Part shown: piece by piece, positions 34,183-45,589 of the stretch
Layout of the letters: the number at the start of each line of letters is the position of its first letter
Position numbering within the stretch: position 1 is the first letter of the stretch
From: Tremella fuciformis
Taxonomy: Eukaryota; Basidiomycota; Tremellomycetes; Tremellales; Tremellaceae
Length of the DNA: 64,000 nucleotides
Assembly: GCA_032768795.1 (NCBI GenBank)
Contig: CP136496.1
Span: forward strand, 744,001-808,000
Reading direction: 5' to 3'
Program-made: the position numbers and the translations under genes
The notes under the pieces: generated by a model
The model's database searches: none
What the model was told of the DNA's origin: nothing
Seen by the model: only the letters and a program-made list of their open reading frames with translations

Positions 34183-35488
34183 TTACATAGGGGCCTCCTC
34201 TTCCTTGATTGCGGGTTGCGGCATACTTCCGGAGGCACTGCCTCCTTCAGAGGAGGGTGAGCACGATGGGGGATGAGACGGGTCTCCTGGGGTAGTATGC
34301 GTTCGGTGATCAGGAGACTCTGAAGTGGCTGCCGGACGCCGGAAGGATCGCCATTGATTTAGCAGCTCTGCGTCTGCAGGATCGATCCACAAGAGATCCT
34401 CCTCCCCTTGGGCAGTTCTCTGGGCCGACGCACTGGTCTCCGCACTGTTGGGCCAAGGCCTGACTCCACGATAGGATTCCACACTCATGACGGCGTGCGT
34501 AAGCGGCCGCACGTCCAAGCCACTCGCCATCGTACTCGCCAGCATGTTGTCTGTGCGCTGGTTCCCGGTCTGTCTTGCAGTTAGGTCTGGGATACCCGAG
34601 CCGGCAAGCTGAGAGGACGAGTTTCTTTGCCCAAGCCAGGGTTGAGGAGGTACAGTCAGATTGGACGAAGTGTCAGGCGTCCCGAATGGAGACCAGTCAG
34701 CTCGTACGAGCAAGTCATTGGCCGTGGTATATTGAGGTGATGCGCCAGATCTAGCCATGACACTATGGAACAGGGCGAGAGACGCCGGCGACGGGGCGCT
34801 GCCCATGTTCCCTCCCGCCCTGTTTTGGTGCTGGGGTGCCGTGGAATACTCTTTCAAATCCGAGTCGTTCGCTTGCCCCTGCGGGATTAGCACCGCAGTA
34901 CAGAGGCCAGGACCCAGACATATCACTAACCATCGTCTCAGAAACAATTTTGGTGAATTCAAATTGCTTACCAGCCCCATCTGGATCGTCTAGCCATAGT
35001 ATCTCCATCAGCATCGGGACAACATCGATCAGTGTCTTGTCGTTGGCTTCTGAAACATGACACACCGACCGCAGGATGCTCCGAACTACTGTATAAAGGC
35101 TTTCGACCGGCGCTCCTTCGGCATCGGAAGCCCTTTTCTTTCTGAAGCCCTTCTGATGAGCGCTCTCAGCAGTCGTTTTGACCAATAGAGTGAGAAATTT
35201 CATTTTTGGGGGGTCGACAGAGGTTGCATTGGTCCTCCAGTTTCTGACGCCCCACGGATCTTTATAATCCTTTTTGACCCACCCAAATCTATCCCAACCG
35301 GCCTTTGCAATCTGTGAACTCGCAATACAATTCTCATTGTATCCTGAGTCGCGGCGCTCGCAACCTGCATACTTTGAGTCACCCGGGAAGACGTTGAACC
35401 CTCTTCTAAGAAAATAGGTAGGGGCGGGATAAACCTCCTGGACGTTAGCTACGAACTCCTTGGCGGCTCCAGCACCGGGTGTAGACAT
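34183..35488 (-). CDS. W-motif family protein 5, long C-terminal tail
   Basis: Two exons (35488-34931, 34878-34183) give 417 aa, the longest single-domain member. The N-terminus (MSTPGAGAAKEFVANVQEVY) leads to SSQIAKAGWDRFGWV and the motif FGWVKKDYKDPWGVRNW. Then come AHQKGFRKK and LIDVVPMLMEILWLDDPDGA. An intron (34930-34879) precedes a 232-residue disordered tail rich in Ser, Pro and Gln that ends PAIKEEEAPM. Unlike its relatives it has no intron just before the W motif. Protein 4 is the n-terminal-domain nearest relative. Function is unknown. Confidence 0.65.
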
Positions 35489-35570
35489 GGCAGAAGGCAC
35501 AGATACTTGAAGCAGTATCAGAGAGAAGTGAGAAGGTTGATCGGGGCGCTATTGGCCTTTAGTATGCGCG

Positions 35571-35665
35571 GGCTCGCTCATGCGCTCGACCTTCCAGTCT
35601 GTTACGAAGCGCGAAGGGGACAAAGGACTAAATCTCTGTCTGAAATCATACATAGCAAATGGAAG
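35571..35665 (-). promoter_or_regulatory. Upstream module shared with W-motif gene 4
   Basis: It lies 83-177 bp upstream of the gene 5 start. Two blocks, about 35573-35597 (contains GCTCGACCTTCCAG) and 35617-35665 (ends CATAGCAAATGGAAG), recur upstream of gene 4 at 27582-27606 and 33782-33830, on either side of the retrotransposon. Conservation outside the coding region between paralogues suggests a promoter or leader element, or simply recent duplication. Confidence 0.5.
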
Positions 35666-35815
35666 AAAGCAAGTAGTGAGTACAAAATGGCATTTCTCAC
35701 ATACGATATTGCGCAACATTGGCCCGCCATGATTTGCCAATGTATGAGTGCTTTGTCCAGCCCATGACATTCCAGACATGACTCATAGTGGGGTGTGAAG
35801 GGTTGCGAGGACTCT

Positions 35816-36524
35816 TCACACAGGACGACCGAGAGACGAGCACGAACCCGCCTGAAAAGATTGGAAATGCCAAGTATCATTCGTTGTTGTCTGACCGTGC
35901 TCGAAACTGGACGGTCCGCCTTGAGACCTCGGTGACGCCGAAAATCCAGCCACACCCCAATCGCTGTGCGTGCGCATCCCGGTCGGCGGGGTATAGCTTG
36001 ATGGAAAAGCTGGAGGAGTCGGCGTTTCTGCCGCAATCACCGCAATGGTAGAAGAACCCTGCTTCGTCTTGTTCTCGACCCAAGCGAAAAACTTGTCCTG
36101 TGAAGCGCGAGATCTGGGCCGTTCGATACCGTCACGCTCCCTAGCGGCACGGGCAGCTCCCCTTTCCTCTAGAAAAGTATACCACTGTGTCGAGAGATCT
36201 GCCGCCGAAGCGAAGCGGCCATCTTCCAGAGCCTTTTGCCTCCAACACTTGGGGCGATACCGGCGTCGTTTCTTGGCAGGTTTGCTGGATACCGTCTATT
36301 GGTCAGTGTCTGCCAGGGTGTTCACTGAGCACAATCATGGATGACCCCGGGCGCCCTTTCGATCTCGAGTATCACAAGAGGATTGTCGCGCTTACCTGAT
36401 CCGTGCTTCCCGCGCGGCCTCCATCGGCTATGCTGGTTGGCTGCTGTTGGGAGGCGTCCGCAGCGGGCCTCATGGCCATGGGTCCGAATGACAGGGACGT
36501 GGGACGCGGTGTGGTACTATCCAT
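35816..36524 (-). CDS. Unrecognised basic protein at the edge of the island
   Basis: Two exons (36524-36396, 36295-35816) give 202 aa. The N-terminus is Pro/Ala/Gln-rich. A basic segment SKPAKKRRRYRPKCWRQKAL looks like a nuclear localisation signal. Then come a charged helix (QWYTFLEERGAARAARERD) and KFFAWVENKTKQGSS, which resembles the first half of the W motif but lacks its second Trp. The C-terminus is Ser/Gly-rich. Both splice sites are canonical (GTAAGC, AATAG). It could be a distant or decayed family member; an upstream in-frame ATG (36590) is an alternative start. Confidence 0.45.
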
Positions 36525-37294
36525 TTCCCAAGGACAGCCGTAGTATGGGTTCCCGCGGAGTAGGGACTTATCATGTGAGTGCGATAGCACTCGTACAAAT
36601 TCGTGTGCTCTGCCGGATCCTCCTTCTCAACCTTTTATACACTCCAACGTACGCCAAGAATATAGAGCTCCACCGAAGTTAGACTTCGGCGAGAAGACCT
36701 CTCGAAGAGTTGCAAGGTAAGAGAGCACAAATTCCTATAGCCTACATTGCCAAACGGTACGAAGGAAATGCTCCATATATTTCAATTGTCGGGACTTCGG
36801 CCAAGGGCATACATATCAAATGTCGCAGAACAATTTACAACACTGTGGAATGAAGTGAGGTGGCTCTCGTGAGGTGTGGCCTGTCTCGCCTATGTCTGCA
36901 GCTCTGGAGTGGCATATCTCTTGGAAGTGATTGGACCATGTCCTATACGCCTCTGAGACTCTCATTTGCTACCGGAACACGAAGAAAGAAACAGGCCGAA
37001 CACAGAGACGCACGGACTGAGATAGCTGTGAATCCTCAGGATTTGAGAAAGCCTCACTCGACGAGTATTGCTTTTTTGGGAAGGGTGTGAGACGCCAGTA
37101 GTACCAAGAGCGAGCAGCCGTTGGCAGACTTGTGTATGGCTGCAATGGACAATGGATGCATAGCTCTCATCGTCGGTCAAGCAGGCAGGCAAGAAGAGCG
37201 AAGTTGGATATATCCGATAAGCTGGTGGTGGCAGCTACGACTGCAACTTTGACCTAGACGCATTAGCCTTAGACTCCTGCCTCATCGCCAAGAC
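36525..37294. other. Intergenic, no gene seen
   Basis: Low-quality frames only. At about 37158-37173 a 16-bp run, ATGCATAGCTCTCATC, is shared with the Copia LTR and its flanks are loosely similar, so it may be a decayed LTR remnant or chance. Confidence 0.3.
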
Positions 37295-40037
37295 TCACTG
37301 TAGCGCCTGGAACACCTTGAGCTGCCCCAAGCACCTCGCCCTTTCCTCCGCCACCTCGGGATCCGGCTCAAAGATCTCCCGGGCACGCTTGCGCGTCTTG
37401 GTATCCAGCTCCTCGAGACCCATATCTCTCCTGAGAGAGCGGACGACCTGCCTGCTCCACTCCTTCAAGCCAACCTGAGCCTGTCTGCCCACTACATCGG
37501 CAAGGCGGTGTCGTCCTCGGTCGAGAGTAGTGGCGAGCGTGGCCTCGACGTCGAGGCAGCGTTTCCGCTCGACCCAAGTCAGACGACCGTCCGTCTTGGC
37601 CGCAACAATGTCCGGAGGCGGGTACTCATCGTCGAGGTTCTTGCTGGTGGGCGAGGGTGGAGGAATGCCGAAAGCTTCCGCAAATTCCGTCCTCAGGCGC
37701 TTGCGGGTTTCGTCGTATACCGGAATGTGAGGAGAGGGAAGGCTGACAAGGAGAGGGTCGGTGAGCTCGGACTGGCAAAGACGCTGCGCCAGGTCCAGAG
37801 TTTCGGCCTTGAAAGATGCTTGATTAGTAGCGAGTAACCCTCTGAGAATGTCAGCCGGTACTTGCCTTTCTATGGCGAGCACTTACGGCAGCTCCGCGCA
37901 CTGGGCGTTTCTCTCTGCACAGACCTCCGACACGATGGTCTCGACGGCCTGATTCGCAATGTCCCATACCTGCTGCACATATGCGCGGCACAGAGTCGGC
38001 CACTGCAGGCATCTCTGCTGTCGTAGGTCGCTGCGCACACGATCAAGATTTGCCGCATCAGTCCGGGCGGAGGTGTTCCTGTCGTAAGTCTCTTTCTGAA
38101 GTCGTGCGGGGCAGAAACGCACTTGCGAACGGCTGGCAAGGTGTCATCGAGATAGACACAAAGCCCTGCTTGCGTCTTAGCAGTGCTTGAGACAGCGCTT
38201 TCGTCACTGGTAGGTCTGAATGTGGCGATAAACACCGGGATGGTCGCTTTCAGCTGGTTCTTGAACGCCTGTTGAGCGCCAAGCAGCCGGCCGGTGTAGT
38301 CATTCTGGGTGTACAGCACATCTTCGAGCCGGCCAGCGATGTCGATGATGAGGTCGTGGGCATCACTGATGGGATTCTCGACGACTGCTGGGAGTCGGCT
38401 AAGGCGTTCTTCAAGTGCGGATCTCTTTTCTTCCATGCGCCGACGAAGGACTGGAATACTGCTTGTCAGCTCACAAATAGTCGGCAGCATGGTAATTGCC
38501 CCTCACTTCGCTTTGACCCGCCGCGCGAATAGTTGCAGGAGTTTGCACCTGGTCTGCGCGATGCCCAGGGTAACAACCCCACCCCCTTGCAAAGCGCGCC
38601 ACTCGGGCTGAGCAAACAAGGCAGCCTCTGCCATCTGAACAATTTGAGCGCTCGTTCCTTGCTTGGCTTCATCCCTTTTTCGAAGTCGCACGCTATACCA
38701 TCCGAGCGATGCGTCTAGCGAAAGGTCTGGATTCTTCGCAAGTGCGAGCGAGATGAGCGGATCTTCATCCACTGGCGACTGGATCAAGTCGGCCTTGGTG
38801 ATGACGCCTATCCATCATCAGCCAATGTGTGCCGAGAGTGGTCGAGAAGACTTACATGCCAGGCCGCCACTATCCGCACTATATTTCTTGATAAGCTTCA
38901 TCTCGACGGCGGTCTCCGAGGGCTGGGCTTGACAGTCAGTCAGGAAGCTGCCCGACAGCGAAGAAGTCACTCACTCATGGCCGGCAAGCAGTACAGTATC
39001 ATGTTGTGCTTGTCGCGCAGATATAGATCGGCGAGTTCTCCTGGTCAGCATGACATACAGAGTCGAGGGCCACACGGACGAGCTTCTCCGTCTCTGATCA
39101 AACCTGTAAATCAGCCCGCTGTGATTGACCTCCTGGGAAGACTTACCAGGTAGATCCACAACAGTCAGGTCCGGCTGCTCGGGGCCTCTGACCTGCAATG
39201 TCAACAAAGCACTTCCTGTGTCTCGATCGGTAAACGTACATGGAGAACGACGGTGTTGGCGGTGAGCCTGGCCCAGTCTTTGTGTCCCAGTTGCTGCTCC
39301 TCCGAAGACATTTTGCAGAGAGCCTCGAATGTCCTGTTCGTCAGCTTTCTCGGGCCAAACACAGCGAATTCACCTAATATTGAGAGACCCGTCCACGGAT
39401 CGCCTTGCCTCCTCCCCCGCGAGCTTCAGAGCCTGCTCGAGCTGCTTCTTATCCTCAATCGCCCGAAGGGTGAATTGTACACGTTTCGCCACTCCAGCAG
39501 CTGGCATGGCGAACTGGATCCATATCTCGGCGTGGAACGGGCCAGAAGTCTGGCGAGAGTTGATCCACGTAGCACCGCTGGCCGTTAGCCGAGCAAAATC
39601 AAACAGCCGAGAAAAGAAGCTTACAAGGTGGCCTTGCCCGGTGCACTCCAGAGCGTGAGATTCAGCAAAGCGCTCAGGCTACCGAGTCAGTATAGCTGGC
39701 GCCATCAGGGGTCTGGGAGCGTACACGGAAGACTTCCCAGCGCTTTGGGCACCGAGTGTGACAAATTTGGGGATGGGCAGCTGGACTCCGGTGTGACTGC
39801 CGGTGAGCAATGTTCCTCCGGAGGACGAGAGCTAGGGACTTACTTGAAACGGACAAGGACATCTTGGATCTCAAAGCTGTTGCTGGTCTCCTTGACCGGC
39901 TCATGAGTGCTGACGAGAGTGTCTGACGATCCAGTCGATCTGGTTGGAGAGGGGGGGTCGAGCTGTAGAGCAGGCTTGAGGCGTTGACGTGAGGTCTGCG
40001 GAGTCGGGTACGGGTTGGGGGAAGGAGTCTTGGTCAT
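37295..40037 (-). CDS. Dynamin-superfamily GTPase, fungal Mx-like
   Basis: A multi-exon minus-strand gene starts MTKTPSPNPYPTPQTSRQRL. The GTPase G1 motif is FVTLGAQSAGKSS (about 39740), then RFAESHALECTGQGHL. G3 is DLTVVDLPG (about 39165), and G4 is VITKADLIQSP (about 38790). The middle and stalk region follows: ICELTSSIPVLRRRMEEKRS, then DAHDLIIDIAGRLEDVLYTQ. The GED-like end reads DPEVAEERARCLGQLKVFQA, with the stop at 37295. Layout (no PH or Pro-rich domain) fits the Mx-type dynamins widespread in fungi, whose roles are poorly known but include membrane remodelling. About ten short introns are needed; I placed the domain order, not every boundary. Confidence 0.8.
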
Positions 40038-40590
40038 CTCGGGAGCAACCCAGCAAAGAGGAAAGACTTTGAGAAGTAAGGGGGTCAGCGGGGCGTCCAC
40101 CTCGCTTTATGAGTATTCGGCCTGGCATGTCCATCTCTTCTCGTCGTCAAGGAGACGAGTGTCAAAAAGATCAGCGACGCTCCGTCGTCAAGACGCCGAA
40201 GATTCCATCCTCCCCTCGTCGTCAAGCAGAGTAAGCCGCCGAGTAGAGCCGTGGCCTGCGGTCAAGAAGGATGTCTCCCGTCGACCTGATAGTTGTAGAG
40301 CGAGCATGCATCAACAAATCGTGAGAGGATTGCTGGAACCACTTGAAGGTCCGGAGCATCAGGCACGGTATTGAGTGACTGAAATGACGTATGACGAGCC
40401 GGAGTCCCGGTTGAGCCGCTGACAGCCAAGCGATGACATCCGCCGCAATGGGACAGAGATGACGATGAGAGAGGGTAGTAACAGCGCAGGGTAACAGTAT
40501 ATAACCTTGGCCAGACTTGCAACTTGGTCCACAACTGCACAGTGACTATCCCCTAGAGTCATCTAGTCTCACCCGTCAGCACTCCCCAAC
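40038..40590. promoter_or_regulatory. Divergent promoter of the dynamin-like and mitochondrial genes
   Basis: Start-to-start spacing is about 550 bp. A TATA-like stretch GTATATAACC lies at about 40497, roughly 95 bp before the plus-strand start. Short GTCGTCAAG repeats occur at 40142-40265 (tcgtcgtcaag three times). Confidence 0.45.
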
Positions 40591-41901
40591 ATGTTCCGCC
40601 CTACAGCTCTCCGCCTGGCCGCATCGCGAGCCGTCGCCCGCCCAGTGGCCTCTTCACTGGTGAGTCACCGGTCGCTTTGTATGCCTCAGCTCACTCGCAG
40701 GCCCGCCCACCTGTGCTCGCTCGTCCTGCGCGCAGCACATTCGTCCGTGCTCGCGGGTATGCCAACGAGGCGCAACAGCCCGCCAGCGGCGGGGGCAACA
40801 ACCAGATGCTCATTGTCCTCGCGGCTATCGTGGCCCTGGGTGCGGGAGGCTACTACTACCTCAAGCCGGTAAGAGATGTGGCCTCGCTGGCACACGAGAC
40901 TGCCAAGAGCGTGCAGGAGCAGGGCGGCAAGCTGGTCAGCCTACCTCCTTCCAATCTCGGTGTCGTGCTGATCCCGCAGGGAGAGCAGGCCTCGCAGCTC
41001 GGATCCCTCGCAAAGGGCTTCCTCCCGCCCGGCGCATTCGCCCTCTACACCCAGCTGTCCCAGCAGCCTGGAGGCATCAACGGATTCCTCTCCAACCTCA
41101 AGGACAAGGACTTGCAGGGTGTCATTGACGAGGTGAAGAAGGTCGGAGGGGACGATGTGAAGCGCATTGTGGAGAAGGTAGAGAAGAAGGTCAAGGATGC
41201 CGGCGGCAAGGTGGAGAAGATCGACTGGCACAGCCTGGCCGATGACCTGAAGAAGGAATTGCCGCAGGACAAGCAGAAATACGTCGACGTATGTCCGAGG
41301 CAACAATAGGGGTAACAGGCTCATGGCAGATGCTCGTTGGCCAGCTCCCGAGCAAGGAAGACTTCCAGCAGTATATCGACAAAGCCAAGAAGATCGGGGA
41401 GGAGAAGCTCAAGGATGTCGAGGGTACCGCCAGCAAGATCTTGCAACAGGTCGAGAAGGCGAAGAAGGAGGGCAAGGGACAGGCCGATGCCTTCCTTGCC
41501 GGTCTCAAGCAGGGTGTGTATGCCCTGTGACAACGTTTAAAAGGCTCATCACAGCCGCTCCTGCCGATGTGGACACTTTGATCAAACAGCTCAAGGACGC
41601 CGCCAAGTCCGCTGGTCTCCCTGCCGACACTGCCGAGGCGTGGCTCAAGAGCAAAGCCGAGGATGGCAAGATCAATGCCGAGGAGCTTGTGCGCAGACTC
41701 GTTGGTTGGGACGTGCTCGAAGAGCTGATGGGCCAGGGCAAGCAGGTCGAGGACAAGCTCCGTCAAGGTGCACGGGCTATCCCTGGCGAACCTAAGGATC
41801 TCATCAGCGAGGTTGAAAAGTTTTCTCCTTCAGTGGCAAAATTGCTGTCGCAGGCATTGCAACAGGTCGGAGTGATTGACGAGAAGGGCAACAAGAAGTA
41901 A
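40591..41901 (+). CDS. Mitochondrial-targeted single-pass protein with amphipathic helices, unrecognised
   Basis: Four exons (40591-40659, 40701-41288, 41330-41513, 41555-41901) give 395 aa. The N-terminus is a typical mitochondrial presequence: MFRPTALRLAASRAVARPV, Arg-rich, without acidic residues, followed by RSTFVRARGYANE, a likely cleavage region. One membrane segment, MLIVLAAIVALGAGGYYYL, follows. The rest is a series of lysine-rich helices (KDLQGVIDEVKKVGGDDVKR; VEKVEKKVKDAGGKVEK; KEDFQQYIDKAKKIGEEKLK), suggesting a membrane-anchored helical domain. I do not recognise the family; the layout recalls inner-membrane scaffolds, which is only an inference. A 5' TATA-like box lies about 95 bp upstream. 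Confidence 0.8.
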
Positions 41902-42406
41902 ATGCAGACAGGCAGGCAGGCATGCATCGTCTATCGGTGGTGACCAATAAGCATGGGAGGAGAGTGGGGTAGATGCAGCGAGACCGAAAATGCCGACGGG
42001 AAATTGGGGATGAGGCGTAAATTGCTTTCTGCTGGCGGTCCGACCACCCGGAAAAGAAAAAGTCGACTGTCCTCTCCGTCTTTTTATTTCCTTCGTCTCG
42101 CTTCTCTCTCTCATCTCCCTCCTCTTCCCCTTCTTCTCTTTGCTTCGATTGTTCCAGGAGGGGCGGTCTCGGTGCTCGACCTCGTCTCTGACAATCGTTC
42201 CAAAACAAAAAAGGTCGTACGGGTCCTCGTGAAAACGAAAAGACTGGTCGGCTCTCCTCCACCCCTTTACCTCGCCTCACTGCCTTCGCCTCGTGCTTGA
42301 CTGCGCCGGTCCGTCCAACGTACGCCGATACAGTCCGCGCAACCTCGCACTCAAAACTCTGCTCGCCGCGCTCGGTAGCAGAGCTCGCCACTCGTTGTTT
42401 CTCAAT
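41902..42406. promoter_or_regulatory. Promoter and pyrimidine-rich leader of the CCCH gene
   Basis: A CT-rich stretch at 42075-42150 precedes the CCCH gene. Such tracts are common just upstream of strongly expressed fungal genes. The plus-strand frame is open from 42293 without an ATG until 42407. Confidence 0.5.
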
Positions 42407-44973
42407 ATGGAGGCTCAGAGTCAGACAGAGGCCCAGCCTCAACCGCAGACACAGGCATTCGCCGAGCAAGTCGCTTTCCAGCAGGTCAACGGGCACGCAG
42501 AGGTCGATGGTCTGGCCCAGCAAGTCAATGGCCTGAGCGTTTCGGGAGGTCCTCAGCCAGAATACGAGCTGCACCGCGCCTGTGCCGAAGGCAGCTTGGA
42601 CGAGGTGCGCGCGGTTTTGAGCAGAGGTCTGGAGCAGCTGGAAGTGATGGGTAAGTTGACTATTGTTCAAGTGTGGTCCAGCACCGAGCTCATTGCAGAC
42701 CGGACTACCGGGTGCACCCCCGTTGTCCTCGCCATCCGTCACAACCACCCCGAGGTCGTGCGCGAGCTCTTGGCTGCCGGCGCCATCGTCCCTCCACCCG
42801 GGCTCACCAACGACCCGCTCATGCTCTCCATCCTCTATCCGCCCCAGGCCATGTTCGGGATGCCGCCCTACATGCAGCCGCAGGAGTTCTACCCGCCTTT
42901 CTACCCCGACGGCCAGGTCCAGCGCCCTTTCCCGTCTTTCGCCCAGCGCAAGGAGAGCTCTCCCGGCCACGCGCAGAACGGTCTTCCCAACGGCAATGGC
43001 CAGGTCCAGACCAACCTTCCCCCGGCCGAGGTCTCGCGCACGATCCCTTGCCGAAACTTCCCCAACTGCAAGTACGGCTCGTCTTGCGCTTTCTTCCACC
43101 CCACCCATCCTCACCAGCGGGCTCCTGTGCCAAGCGCCGCCCCCTTCTACCCCGGCCAACCCGCCTTCGGCGGCGCCAACGGCTACCCGCAGGAGATGTA
43201 CATGCCCTTCCCGCAACCCAACGGCATGCCTGTTCCTCCCTACGGCTATCCCGTCTCGTTCCAGCCCCAGCTTCAGCCTCAGCACCAACAGCAACAGCAT
43301 GCGGTCGACCAGCAATCACTGCAACAGACTCCACAACAGGTGCTCAACCAGCCTGTCACGACCCTTGACGACCAGACGCAGATTACCCAGCATGCCGAGG
43401 CTTCCGAACAACAGCAACAACAGCAAAACCAGTCCAACCCAGCATTCATACCCGCCGTCACCGGTGTGCCCGTACCCGAGGGCCAGTCCGTCACCTCGCC
43501 CCAGCCATCCCAATTCGCGCTTTCGCCCATCTCGCCTTCCATGCTCGGCTCGTCCCTACCACCCATCCCACCCCCCGAGGCTTTCTTCGCCGCCGCATCT
43601 CCACCCCAAGGTTCCGTTATGATACCCGGTCCCCCTGTGTTTGTTCCCGGTCCCGCCCACGCGCGGAGACTGTCTTTCAACCAGACTCAGCCTTTCGGCA
43701 TGCCAGTCTCAGGCAAGCCGTTCGGCCACGGCAAGAAGCCCTCGTTCTCTGGACCCGGTGGTGCGCCTGGACCTGCTGTCGGTCCTAACGGCCGACCTTG
43801 GGCTCCTCGCGCATCCCTCTCCAACGGCAATCCTCCTCCACCCTGTGCCTTCTTCAACCAAGGTAAATGCAGGAACGGCGACTTCTGCAAGTTCCCTCAC
43901 ATCGACGCGGAAGGCAATGATTGTGAGCTTCCTTGCGCCAAGTCCACGACCCAGCTGACAGCCCAGGTCGCCACCCAGATATCATCCGCGGTCTCATCCC
44001 ACCCATGCCTTCTTTCTCTCGCCAGTCGAGGGCCATGCGCATGATGAACGGTTTCCATCCCTCGTCCGGTCCTTTCGACCCCTCTATGCGCCCACCGCCG
44101 TCCTTCCCTCGCGGCGCTGCCCAATCAGGTATCGCTCCGCAAGTCTCTCAGGTCAATGGGGATGCTGCCGTTTCTCCTGCGGCCGAGTCGGTCTCTGCCG
44201 ATGAAGCCACTGCCCAGCCCATCGCAGAGGAGTCTGCCTCTGCCCCGCAGGCCGACGGCGAGGCTTCTGCGCTCCCGCCCAAGCCCACTCCAACCCTGCC
44301 TGTCCCGCAGATCGGCCGATCTGCCTCTCAGCCCGGTGTCCAGAGGGTTCACGCCAACGGTCTTTCTTCCCGGTCCCACTCTCCCGCTCCCTCCAACGTG
44401 TCCTTCCCCGGGCAAGGCCGCCGTGGCGGTCGACCGTTCGCGAATGGCCACGCTCACCTCAACGGGCATGCTCACGGCGCGATGAACGGTGGGCCTCGCT
44501 CGCACTCCGCAGGTGCAAACAAGGCTCTCGCCCAGCGTGTGCCAGGTGCGGACGAGTTCCCGGCGCTTGGTGGTGCATCTGCTGCTGGCTCCAAGGTCAC
44601 CTCTGCTGCCACGTCGCCCAAAGAAGGCCAAGAGCCCCGATTCGTCAAGACAGCCGCCCAGGTCCTGAGCGCCCCGGCTCCGCCCAAGCCCGAGGTCAAG
44701 GTTGAGGAACCACTTGCGGAGATTGCGGACGACAAGAGCGAGAACCTGTCTATCAACTCGGACCGCGAGTCGGACGCTATCGTCGTCTCTCGCAAGCCGT
44801 CGCCTTCGCCCGCTGCTGCTGCCGCAGCTCCAGCTCAGACCAATGGCTCTACCTCCGGCATTGACCTCAAGCGCGCCGCAGTCAGCTTTGCCTCGGTCGC
44901 CAGCAGCGTCAGCGCGGCTCTCACCGGCAGCCCTGCCGCTGTCGAAGCCACTCCTGTGGCCCTCAAGGCCTGA
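42407..44973 (+). CDS. Ankyrin / CCCH zinc-finger RNA-binding-type protein
   Basis: Three exons (42407-42650, 42699-43922, 43967-44973) give 824 aa. A Gln-rich N-terminus leads to two ankyrin-like repeats (YELHRACAEGSLDEVRAVLS; GCTPVVLAIRHNHPEVVREL). Two CCCH fingers follow: IPCRNFPNCKYGSSCAFFHP (CX5CX5CX3H) near residue 205 and PCAFFNQGKCRNGDFCKFPH near residue 475. Between them lies a long Pro/Gln-rich region. The C-terminal third is disordered and Ala/Pro/Ser-rich, with ADEFPALG, a short motif of the kind seen in mRNA-decay and translation factors. Ankyrin-plus-CCCH proteins generally bind AU-rich or other mRNA elements; the target is unknown. The start at 42407 is the first ATG before the ankyrin part. 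Confidence 0.78.
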
Positions 44974-45589
44974 GTACAACTTTTCACGTCGTCAACACTG
45001 CCCATCCTACTCGCATCTTTCATCGCTTCATCTCATGGCTGTCCCTGTGTACCGTGTACTTTTTTCCCGCCTGACCCATGTCCATCCGACTGTCTGCCGC
45101 CGCCATACTACTCGACCCGCTCGAGCAGCGCCGATACGTTCTTTACAGTAATCAAAGGCCGCCGCCAATACATCCGGTCCAGTCTGTCTAGATTTTCTCC
45201 CTCTTCTCTTGCAGCCCGCGCTCTTTCATACATCTACCTGGGATCTTCTACAATTGCATGTACCTCCAACCTCTTTCCGCCACTTTATGCATTTATGGCG
45301 ATGTACATCCACAAAGCATTGTGCTGTAAGAGGAAAGAAAGTGTCTCGGGACGTGGTGTTTGGCAGCGATGGCTCTGGCGATGGTAAGAAGATTTCAGGG
45401 TCAGGGTCCAAAGCCAAGACGGGGTTCCTTTCTTTGTCCTCGTTCCCGGCCGACAAACGTTTTCGATCCACACTACACTCATCTACACTACACTCCTCGT
45501 TGCATCGCATCCCATCGCAACGGTGGAGAGGAGCACAGGCGGTCGATCCGATCCGATACACGAAGCATAATTCGTAGAGTTGCGAAAGG
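44974..45589. other. Intergenic, no gene seen
   Basis: 3' region of the CCCH gene and upstream region of the next gene. A duplicated 9-mer (acactacac region near 45470-45490) is the only repeat noticed. Confidence 0.35.

Noticed and set aside
41804..43315. 503-codon minus-strand open frame
   Set aside because: It runs antisense over the end of the mitochondrial gene, an intergenic region and the CCCH coding exons; its content mirrors GC-rich codon bias and shows no domain.
42663..43622. 319-codon plus-strand frame overlapping the CCCH gene
   Set aside because: Ser/Arg/Pro-rich alternative frame of the same exon; the CCCH fingers and ankyrin repeats fix the real frame.
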